DNA from: Acidobacteriota bacterium
GTDB lineage: Bacteria; Acidobacteriota; Terriglobia; Terriglobales; Acidobacteriaceae
Assembly (NCBI GenBank): GCA_003225075.1
Contig: QIAP01000045.1
Coordinates: 1 to 64,000 of the forward strand
DNA: 64,000 bases
Reading direction: 5' to 3'
Within the stretch, counting starts at the first letter, position 1; every line of letters starts with the position of its first letter. Position numbers and translations under genes: made by a program. Below, one piece after another: positions 9,770 through 16,275 of the stretch. The notes beneath the pieces were generated by a model. It made no database searches. It was not told where the DNA came from and saw only the letters and a program-made list of their open reading frames with translations.

Positions 9770-10369
9770 ATGGAATTGATCCCGATTCCCGGAGCGGAAA
9801 TCTACTATGACGACCGCTTCCTCCCGCCTGAGGAAGCAACCCAGTTGTTCAATACACTGCTGAGCAAGTGCGCGTGGCAACGGCACAGGGCTTCATTTGG
9901 GTATACCGTCCCTCGGGACGAAACGTACTATGGCGATCCCGGAACTCATTACACATATTCGCGGCGCGAGTACCAACCGCTGCCTTGGATGCCGGAGTTG
10001 CTCTCGCTAAAAGTCCACGTCGAAGAGACCACCCCCGTGGCGGCTTATACCAACTCGGGTTTGCCGAAGCTGGGCTACAACGCTTTGCTTTGCAATCTGT
10101 ATCGAGATGGCAATGACAGCGTTGGCCTGCACGCGGATGCGGAGCCGGAGATGGGACCCGTGATCGCCTCCATCAGTCTGGGCGCGGGACGCCTGTTCAG
10201 GCTCAAGCGAGAAAATGGCTCCATCGCATTTTCGGAGCGATTGCCGCACGGCAGCCTCTTTGTCATGGCTGGCGACACGCAGAAGCACTTCAAGCACGAA
10301 GTGCCCAAGGAACCCGGCGTGACTCAGCCACGTATCAACCTGACGTTCCGGCGTATAGAGCACAAATAG
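9770..10369 (+). CDS. alkB: AlkB-like 2-oxoglutarate/Fe(II) dioxygenase
   Basis: This 199-residue protein carries the AlkB double-stranded beta-helix signature. The iron ligands are H121 and D123 (GLHADAEPE) and H176 (FKHEVPK), and the 2-oxoglutarate arginines are R188 and R194 in QPRINLTFRR. The ETYYGDPG and YNALLCNLYRDG blocks match the DNA-repair AlkB homologues. The expected reaction is oxidative removal of alkyl groups from bases, or a related demethylation. The ATG at 9770 is 9 bases after the frameshifted HExxH gene. No ada-like regulator is nearby. Confidence 0.88.
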   Translation: MELIPIPGAEIYYDDRFLPPEEATQLFNTLLSKCAWQRHRASFGYTVPRDETYYGDPGTHYTYSRREYQPLPWMPELLSLKVHVEETTPVAAYTNSGLPKLGYNALLCNLYRDGNDSVGLHADAEPEMGPVIASISLGAGRLFRLKRENGSIAFSERLPHGSLFVMAGDTQKHFKHEVPKEPGVTQPRINLTFRRIEHK

Positions 10370-10437
10370 ACTCTGGCTTCTAGTGCTGAAGTCCGCACGC
10401 GCCCCCGTGCATCCGAAACGGGTCATAATAGCGTGGC

Positions 10438-10707
10438 ATGGGCGCCCTCTCGCATGACCAGTCTGTTGTCTTGGATCGCGAGCTTGATCAAGAGAAAAGC
10501 CGCGACCCGTCCGGCCGACGCATTCGATGCCCACTCTGTGGTTGGTCGCCCCGCAAGGACGACCGCTGGTCTTGTAGCTGCGGCCATGCGTGGAATACGT
10601 TCGACACGGGAGGAGTGTGCCCGGCGTGCCTGCACCAATGGACTTCAACACAGTGTCTCTCTCGCGCCGGCTGGTCGCCACACTCCGACCGGTATTTGCA
10701 GTCATGA
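10438..10707 (+). CDS. Small zinc-ribbon protein
   Basis: The 89-residue frame from ATG 10438 has CPLCGW, WSCSCGHAWNTF, VCPACLHQW and TQCLSRAGWSPHSD. Three CxxC/CxC pairs form zinc-ribbon knuckles. The fourth, which I would expect as CxxC near residue 75, reads CLSR, so one cysteine may have been lost. An overlapping frame (10433-10786) lacks any sensible motif and is rejected. Function is unknown; such proteins often assist nucleic-acid or protein binding. It lies among island genes and may be partly decayed at its end. Confidence 0.6.
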   Translation: MGALSHDQSVVLDRELDQEKSRDPSGRRIRCPLCGWSPRKDDRWSCSCGHAWNTFDTGGVCPACLHQWTSTQCLSRAGWSPHSDRYLQS

Positions 10708-10782
10708 AATCCAGAGTCACTGCGCCAAGGTACACTCAAGATCAGTGAAACAAAGATCGCTTCGGGCCTTTAGAAGCACAAC

Positions 10783-11154
10783 ATGAAAGCCACCGCTGTG
10801 GTAACCGAAGACCCAATCCCGCTCTCGCCCCGCACGCGTTTTCGAGCCGCCATGATTCTGGCCATGGCAGCCGATGCACTTCAGATTTTTGTGTTTCCCT
10901 TGTTTGCCGAAGGAGCTTTGTCGCCCGCCGATGACGTGCTCGACATTGCAGTCGCAGCCGTGTTGGTTCACCTGCTCGGCTGGCACTGGGAATTTCTGCC
11001 AGCATTCCTTGCGGAAGTCGTGCCGGGAGTCGATTTGGTTCCCTTCTGGACGCTTGCTGTCCTCAATGTTTATCGCAAATGGAAGCAGATCACGATCACC
11101 ACAGAAGAAAGTCGTGAGCAGCACCCGGCGCTAAGAGACCCACAAGGTTCGTAA
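10783..11154 (+). CDS. Small membrane protein, unknown function
   Basis: This 123-residue protein has two or three hydrophobic segments (RAAMILAMAADALQIFVFP, VLDIAVAAVLVHLLG, LVPFWTLAVLNVY) and a polar C-terminus. I do not recognise a named family. The regular hydrophobic periodicity and lack of stops support a real gene. ATG at 10783 is preceded by no strong ribosome site. Confidence 0.55.
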   Translation: MKATAVVTEDPIPLSPRTRFRAAMILAMAADALQIFVFPLFAEGALSPADDVLDIAVAAVLVHLLGWHWEFLPAFLAEVVPGVDLVPFWTLAVLNVYRKWKQITITTEESREQHPALRDPQGS

Positions 11155-11167
11155 GGGCGCGAATCAG

Positions 11168-11502
11168 ATGACGGTCAGAATGGAAGGTTCCAAGGACACT
11201 CTCAGAGATCGCCTCGCTCGTTACCGCCAGATCAAGATCAGCGTGATTGGCAGGACGTCTGGGCGGACGATCTCCATCTCGGTTTGTTCGTCTTGGAAGG
11301 AGACGCACTCTACCTCGCCGACGACTGGCAGCACACCTTCCGCATCACAGCCGCCCACAATTCAGTTGCAGAACGTGAAGCATATCTCGAAGACTTGCAA
11401 GTCGACCAGCAAATAACATTCCTTTCTCTAGACAGGGAGAAGCACGGGCTTCTCCCAACTTTGGGCTCAAGCTACTGCGGCTTGGGCTCTTTTAATGTAT
11501 AA
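11168..11502 (+). pseudogene. Frameshifted remnant resembling a deazaflavin-dependent nitroreductase start
   Basis: The first frame encodes RMEGSKDTLRDRLARYRQ and IKISVIGRTSGRTISISV, close to the beginning of small F420/deazaflavin-dependent oxidoreductases (nitroreductase family). At about 11282 a one-base shift is needed to continue as VLEGDALYL. The following residues (DWQHTFRITAAHNSVAE) do not match that family. It may be a broken fusion or a scar joined to unrelated sequence. It ends about 80 bases before the IS21 element. Low certainty. Confidence 0.35.
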
Positions 11503-11583
11503 GGCTCTTACAAAATCGTGGTAAGTCTTCGCATTGTCCTATCGCGTGGCTGCGAATCGATTTGGGCTCTACAAATATGCCCA

Positions 11584-11640
11584 GCCCTCAGTGATCACCT
11601 GAAAAGCGGCCATACATGATCAGTTCAAAACCGGCCATAC
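11584..11640 (+). repeat. Left terminal inverted repeat of the IS21 element
   Basis: This end begins gccctcagtgatcacc, then has two binding-site-like copies, aaaagcggccatac (11602-11615) and ttcaaaaccggccata (11624-11639). The second copy, reverse-complemented, occurs exactly inside the istA coding region. Confidence 0.75.
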
Positions 11641-11668
11641 TTTGGAAGGGTCCAAGACTAAGTTTGTT

Positions 11669-12424
11669 CTATCCTGCCGCCTGCTGTGGTGGCAAGCCTG
11701 TTTTTGTGCGCCAACTGCGTGGGCCGCATTTCAGAACGTGGCCATGATGCAGCAAGCGATCGAGCATGGCGGCAACCGCTGCGCTGTCGCCCAGCAGTTT
11801 CCCCCAGTCATCGACGGGTCGGTTCGAAGTAATCATTGTGCTAGCACGCTCATAGCGTCGCATGATGATCTCCAGGAGTTCCTCGGCGGCGGTGAGGGAT
11901 AACTTCCGCATGCCCAAGTCATCGATGATCAGCAAGGGTACAGTGACCAGAGACTCGAGGTGCTGTTTGCGCGTACCGTCGATCGAGGCTTCGGCGAGTT
12001 CCTCGAGCAAGGTATGGGTCTCGCGGTAGAGCACACGATAGCCTTGTTGGATGGCGGCCAGCCCGATGGCTTGTGCCAGATGACTTTTGCCGCTGCCGGG
12101 TGGGCCGACAAAAAGTGAGTCTTCGTGGCGGGCGATGAAGGCAGAGGTCGCCAGATCGAAAACCAAACTGCGATTCATCTTGGGATTGAAGGTGAAGTCG
12201 AAGTTATCGAGGGTTTTTTGCGGATCGCGAAACTGAGCTTGCTTGCGCCGACGTTCCAGCAAACGGTCGCCGCGACGGGTGAGTTCGTCCGAGACCAGGC
12301 AGGAGATCAGGTCGATGGGTGCCATGGATTCGACCTGAGCCTGGTGCAGACGCATCTCGAGCACAGCCGCGATTCCACCCAGCCGCAGTTGTCGTAAAGC
12401 CCGATTCAACTCGATGAGATTCAT
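11669..12424 (-). CDS. istB: IS21 transposition helper ATPase
   Basis: This 251-residue AAA+ protein has a Walker A at FVGPPGSGKSHLAQA, a Walker B at LLIIDDLGM, and sensor motif STMITSNRPVDDW. The N-terminal IstB zinc-less helical domain starts MNLIELNRALRQLRLGG. It activates IstA and guides target choice. The start overlaps the istA stop by 4 bases (coordinates 12421-12424), a classic translational coupling. The length is normal for the family, and no defect is visible. Confidence 0.93.
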   Translation of the reverse strand: MNLIELNRALRQLRLGGIAAVLEMRLHQAQVESMAPIDLISCLVSDELTRRGDRLLERRRKQAQFRDPQKTLDNFDFTFNPKMNRSLVFDLATSAFIARHEDSLFVGPPGSGKSHLAQAIGLAAIQQGYRVLYRETHTLLEELAEASIDGTRKQHLESLVTVPLLIIDDLGMRKLSLTAAEELLEIIMRRYERASTMITSNRPVDDWGKLLGDSAAVAAMLDRLLHHGHVLKCGPRSWRTKTGLPPQQAAG

Positions 12425-14118
12425 TCACTTTGCTCCTTGGTTTTGGTATGGATCAGATCACGGTAGTGCACCAGTTCGCGGATCAAGGGATCGACCTGAC
12501 GCAAACTCAGGGGGGCTTGCGGACAACGCTCAAGGTAGCGACGCACGAAACGATATTCGTGCACGCCCATCTCGAGGGCTGCCGCGCAAGCTTCATCGAC
12601 GGCCGCGGTGCCATACTTTTTGGCGAGAGAAAGAACGCCCAGGATGCGCCGCACGCCCACTTCGCCTTGCTGGCTATAGATAAGGTTGCAAAGTGTACCG
12701 ACATGGGTGCCCACTCGGCTGGCGCGGCCGAGCAACTGCACCACACGGAACGGAGTTTGCTGGGAGTGGTCCTCGGGCTGAATGCGGTACCAGCCCCGTT
12801 TCTGACGTACATGTTCTCGCAGGAGTAGTCCACTTTTGGGATCGAGGATACGAACGCAAAGTTCATCCCATTGGACTTTCACCCCACGTCCAATCCAACC
12901 TGGCGGTAGACCGTAATAGGCGGCTTCGACTTCGACACAGCCATCCAGATGCACCACCCGTTCGCCGTGCTGGTAATAGCGGAACGGTTCCACCGGCAGC
13001 GGGAGCAGGGTTGGTTTTTCTTCCGCGAACATGGTCGCCACTTGCCGTTTCGTGGTTCCGTGAATGCGCGTATCCGCCCACGTTGCTTCCCAGCGATCCA
13101 GATAGGCTTGCGCCTGTTCCAGACTCTCGAAGCGTTGTCCTTTCAGAGGAGTTTTCTTGGTGTGGCCCACGGCTGACTCCACCTTGCCTTTTCGATCTGG
13201 ATCTTGGATCCGGCAGGGTAGGGCGACCGCACCGTAATGGGCGAGCATGTCGCGATAGAGGGGATTGAGCGTGGCGTCGTAGACGTCGGGAACCAGCACA
13301 CCTTCGCGCAAATTATCCAGCACCAGAATGCGCGGAGCCCCGCCTAATCGACGAAAGGCCTTCTCATGGAGCTCGGCCCAGATGCGCGTACTGGATCGGA
13401 ACACCAGCAGCCGTATCGCTTTGCGACTATAGCCCAGCGTAAGCACGAACAAGCGGGTGCGTCGATACTTACTGCTTGGCGCTTCGCGCACCATCGGCCC
13501 GCTGCCGTAATCGACTTGACCCTCTTCTCCTGGAGCGGTGAGGATCACCGCCCGCGCTTGTGGTACCTGGGCTCCGCGCAACTTGTACGCGAAGCGCCGA
13601 ACGCTTTGATAGCCACCCTGGAATCCGTAGTCGGAGATCAGATCCTGCCAGATTGCCATGGCATTGCGATCTCGACTCAGACCCAGCTCGATGATTTCCC
13701 GGTAGGGTTCACAGGCGCTCGCCGAGCCCATGCCTTTCGAGTTTTCGGGCTCCTTGCCGCTCAACCCCACGCCAAAGTCGGTGATCACCGCTATGGCCGG
13801 TTTTGAAGTTGCTTTTGCTTTTCCCTTCGTAGAAAGGTTTTCGGGGTCGGGGTTGGGGTTGAAGTTGAGGGCACCGGCAAACCCCGGAATGGCCGGTTTT
13901 GCTGCATCCGAGCCGGTGATCACCTCTATGGCCGGTTTTGCCTTACTTTCGCGCCGCCATCTTCCCGGCGGCCATATTTCCACACCTGCGCCTTTCAGAT
14001 AGGCGCTGATGGTCTCTCGACGCACTCGCGTGGCCTCTTGGATCTTTCGCAGAGACCATCCCAGTCGTCCCAAGGTTATGATTTGCTGTTTCTTTTCGTC
14101 CTTCAAGACATTCGCCAT
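12421..14118 (-). CDS. istA: IS21 transposase
   Basis: This 565-residue transposase has an N-terminal helix-turn-helix (LGRLGWSLRKIQEATRVRR) and an rve catalytic core. The catalytic acids appear to be the Asp of EGQVDYGSGP, the Asp of ILVLDNLREG and the Glu in KGKVESAVGHTK. Residues 55-115 hold an unusual low-complexity insert with three KPAI repeats (KPAIEVITG, KPAIPGFAG, KPAIAVITD). At the DNA level these repeats copy the element's terminal sequence. The protein acts with IstB to cut and join the IS ends. Confidence 0.93.
   Translation of the reverse strand: MANVLKDEKKQQIITLGRLGWSLRKIQEATRVRRETISAYLKGAGVEIWPPGRWRRESKAKPAIEVITGSDAAKPAIPGFAGALNFNPNPDPENLSTKGKAKATSKPAIAVITDFGVGLSGKEPENSKGMGSASACEPYREIIELGLSRDRNAMAIWQDLISDYGFQGGYQSVRRFAYKLRGAQVPQARAVILTAPGEEGQVDYGSGPMVREAPSSKYRRTRLFVLTLGYSRKAIRLLVFRSSTRIWAELHEKAFRRLGGAPRILVLDNLREGVLVPDVYDATLNPLYRDMLAHYGAVALPCRIQDPDRKGKVESAVGHTKKTPLKGQRFESLEQAQAYLDRWEATWADTRIHGTTKRQVATMFAEEKPTLLPLPVEPFRYYQHGERVVHLDGCVEVEAAYYGLPPGWIGRGVKVQWDELCVRILDPKSGLLLREHVRQKRGWYRIQPEDHSQQTPFRVVQLLGRASRVGTHVGTLCNLIYSQQGEVGVRRILGVLSLAKKYGTAAVDEACAAALEMGVHEYRFVRRYLERCPQAPLSLRQVDPLIRELVHYRDLIHTKTKEQSE
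13781..13941 (+). repeat. Internal copies of the IS21 terminal sequence inside istA
   Basis: Three copies of atggccggttttg lie at 13793-13805, 13889-13901 and 13928-13940. The first and third are preceded by gtgatcacc (13781-13789 and 13916-13924). The string tatggccggttttgaa at 13792-13807 equals the reverse complement of 11624-11639 in the left terminus. All copies are in the istA frame and encode KPAI peptides. Confidence 0.8.
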
Positions 14119-14178
14119 GTTGCGAGAGGCTACTTACCCTCCCGCTGCTGTCAATGTCTTGGTCGATTCTTCTGAAAG

Positions 14179-14233
14179 TATGGCCGCTTTTCAGGTGTTC
14201 TTGTATGGCCGCTTTTGGGTGTTCACTGAGGGC
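14179..14233 (-). repeat. Right terminal inverted repeat of the IS21 element
   Basis: Read on the minus strand this begins gccctcagtgaacacc and carries two copies of aaaagcggccatac. It mirrors the left end with a few substitutions. Confidence 0.75.
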
Positions 14234-14706
14234 ACAACAGCGTCCCTGATCGCCGAACCGCCGATGGGGCGAAGTTGCCCCATAACGTTACGGAAATGCC
14301 CGACATCAGTAACCAGCTCGGTCGAAATGATAATCTGATCGTTGAAGCCAACAAGGAAGCCGTCGCCTCCATGAGCCTGTAGCCAGTCTGCCGCAGAATC
14401 GAGCGTTCGTTGGATTATCACACTGTGCAGCCCCGCACGACGCCCAGATCCGCTTTCGTCAATGACAATGCCGACACGCAGCGGGAGGTTGCGCGACTTA
14501 ACAACTGAGACGGTATGGGGAGTTCGCCCGTCCTCTTTAAGGTCGATATCGGAACTGGAGAGCTCTGTGGGACCAGCACCCTTAGTGACAGTCAAGAGAA
14601 TTCCAGGCTGCAAAACCGTGGTTTGCGCCCAACCCGTTATCGCAAAGACTAACCAGGCGGCAAAGAGTACCCGCTCCCACCACACAGATTCGCGGGGCTG
14701 TGACAT
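14234..14706 (-). pseudogene. VWA-domain secreted protein cut by the IS21 element
   Basis: The frame starts at 14706 with MSQPRESVWWERVLF and a hydrophobic signal ending in GWAQ. It continues into a von Willebrand A domain with the MIDAS motif IDESGSG. It resembles the VWFA-related proteins abundant in acidobacteria. After RPIGGSAIRDAVV the frame runs into the IS21 terminal repeat, so roughly the C-terminal half is missing. The sequence on the far side of the element (left of 11584) does not continue it. The gene was probably inactivated by the insertion followed by deletion. Confidence 0.65.
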
Positions 14707-14763
14707 GTTTCCGCCCTCCCCTGAGGCGAGTAAATCCGATCCCTATTGCGAATCCGGTGGTTG

Positions 14764-14888
14764 GAAACTCGCCATCACTTTGCCATCAAAACTAGGCCGT
14801 TTTCGAGCTGTTTTCAGATGTATCGAATGCGGAAAAGCTAGATAGGGAAAGGGTTTTAGGTTGCTGACCTCAAAATTGACACGGTAGA
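14764..14888 (+). repeat. Element arm, copy A, ending in tRNA-Val core sequence
   Basis: About 125 bases align with 16078-16204 with scattered mismatches. The last 23 bases (14866-14888) are identical in the two copies and include ttgacacggtaga, the anticodon loop and 3' stem of tRNA-Val(GAC). Here the tRNA sequence stops after the core instead of continuing into a T-arm. I interpret it as an attachment-site arm of an integrated element. Confidence 0.65.
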
Positions 14889-15000
14889 AGGCGGCTTCGC
14901 GCAAAATATCGCAGCCACCTCTTGAGCGGCATGCCTCATCGTGCATCTTGTCCTTCGCACCCGATTGCAGGCGGTATAATCCGGGTCTTCGGTAAGCTTT

Positions 15001-15550
15001 ATGTTTGAGCGCTACACAGAAAAGGCTCGAAGAACGATCTTCTTTGCTCGGCATGAGGCCAGCCAGTTTGGCTCTTCGTACATTGAAACCGAACATCTTT
15101 TGCTGGGTCTGCTTAACGACGGATTCCTAGGCGCTCGCGTGCTGGAAGGCCTCTCGGTGCAGGCTGTTCGGGAGGACATTTTGGCCCATTTTGCCTCGCC
15201 AGAGAGAAACTCTAACATCTGTTGATCTGCCGCTGAGCGACGACGCAAAGCGAGTGCTTGCCTATGGTGCCGACGAAGCTGAACGTCTGGCTGATCGACA
15301 GATCAGGAACCAGCATATTCTGCTTGGCCTGATGCGGGTCGAGGAGTGTTACTCCGTTCAATTGCTAAAGCAGAAGGGCCTCGTGCTCGAAACTCTGCGT
15401 TCCCGAATTGCCGGGTTGACTGCGGAAGAGGAGGCAGTTGGAGTGCAAAACAAGCACCGAAACAGCCAGCGGAAATCGCCGGGTATTCCGGCCGGTTATG
15501 CTTGGCCCCCGGCTCCTCTACAACCCCGTGAGCGAAGTGCTCATCGTTGA
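15001..15550 (+). pseudogene. ClpC-type N-terminal (double Clp-N) domain protein, frameshifted
   Basis: The first frame reads FERYTEKARRTIFFARHEAS and IETEHLLLGLL, the first Clp-N repeat of ClpC/ClpA. The frame then shifts between 15191 and 15225 and continues as TSVDLPLSDDAKRVLAYGAD and IRNQHILLGLM, the second repeat. No AAA+ ATPase modules follow, so this was a stand-alone Clp-N protein or a ClpC fragment. Clp-N domains bind adaptor proteins and damaged substrates. The gene lies between the two element arms, so it may be cargo of a very small integrated unit. Confidence 0.6.
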
Positions 15551-16010
15551 GTTGCGTGCTGCCGGGCAACAGTTCCTGCCCACGCGGCTTTTCATGCGGC
15601 GCAAAGACACAGAGTCTTACGAGCAGATTGGCAACCCGGCTCGAGATGTGTCGTACGAATCGCCTGTGACGTGCGAGAAGCAACCGAGAGTCGTCTTCAA
15701 TTCCTTCAAATTGGAGAAACGAGGCGAAGGTTATGGAGGAGATTGGGCAGCGGTATATGCTTTTAATCTCCACACGAAAGAACTCACTGTTTGCACCTCG
15801 AAGGACACACTAGCCGTCCCTGAACGACACACGCGAGCGTGGATTTCAACATTGGTGTCCCTGTCCAATGATGGGCAGAAGCTCTATGTGAACGTGGGGA
15901 TAGAAAAATCAGCACAGAGTGGCGGTGTCGTAGGGTACTATCTCGCGAGCTTGGACTTGATGGATAAGAAACTTGAATTGGTGTGTCCTCTAAAGGATGT
16001 ATTCTTTTGA
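15498..16010 (+). CDS. Unknown protein
   Basis: The frame encodes about 170 residues from ATG 15498 (MLGPRLLYNPVSEVLIVEL). It includes RVVFNSFKLEKRGEGYGG and AAVYAFNLHTKELTVCTSKD, alternating strands that suggest a beta-propeller or beta-sandwich fold. I do not recognise a family. It overlaps the end of the frameshifted Clp-N gene, so it may originally have been the C-terminal part of the same protein. It lies inside the 1.3-kb segment between the two element arms. Confidence 0.4.
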   Translation: MLGPRLLYNPVSEVLIVELRAAGQQFLPTRLFMRRKDTESYEQIGNPARDVSYESPVTCEKQPRVVFNSFKLEKRGEGYGGDWAAVYAFNLHTKELTVCTSKDTLAVPERHTRAWISTLVSLSNDGQKLYVNVGIEKSAQSGGVVGYYLASLDLMDKKLELVCPLKDVFF

Positions 16011-16077
16011 GTCTCTCATTCGTGCTTCTCTACGGAATGCCTGTGGACTGGCCCTGGAGGTTTTCTGTGATTGCACC

Positions 16078-16204
16078 GAAAAACTTGCCATCAACTCGCC
16101 ATCAAAACTAGTGTGTTTTGGAGGATTTTCGGGCGAGAGAAGATGCGGAAAGGCTAGGTGGGGAAAGGGTTCTAGCGTTGTGACCTCAAAATTGACACGG
16201 TAGA
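16078..16204 (+). repeat. Element arm, copy B, joined to tRNA-Val
   Basis: This is the second copy of the arm described at 14764-14888. Its final 23 bases (16182-16204) are identical to copy A, and here the tRNA-Val sequence continues to a complete 3' end. Confidence 0.65.
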
Positions 16205-16236
16205 GGTCTGGGGTTCGAGTCCCCACGTGCCTACCA
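16192..16236 (+). tRNA. tRNA-Val(GAC), 3' fragment only (attachment-site remnant)
   Basis: Starting at the anticodon loop TTGACAC, the sequence gives the 3' half of the anticodon stem (GGTAG), variable loop, T-arm GGGGTTCGAGTCCCC, acceptor strand CGTGCCT, discriminator A and an encoded CCA. No 5' half, D-arm or matching CTACC stem lies upstream; instead the repeated element arm is found. The crossover therefore lies in the anticodon loop, a common target of tyrosine recombinases. The element lies to the left. Confidence 0.8.
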
Positions 16237-16275
16237 TCTTCCTTTATATCCCCATTTTCAAGCTATGGCGTTCAA

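Larger units (their letters stand above)
11584..14233 (-). mobile_element. IS21-family insertion sequence (istA-istB)
   Basis: The element is about 2.65 kb and has istA and istB on the minus strand with a 4-base overlap. Both ends carry gccctcagtga followed by sub-terminal repeats of aaaagcggccatac. These sit at 11584-11640 on the left and, inverted, at 14179-14233 on the right. The shared outer octamer is inverted, so it belongs to the terminal repeat; I could not define a target duplication. It lies immediately beside the truncated end of a VWA-domain gene. Both element genes look intact. Confidence 0.85.

Noticed and set aside
10433-10786. 117-residue ORF overlapping the zinc-ribbon gene
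   Set aside because: The alternative frame carries the CxxC knuckles; this one has none.
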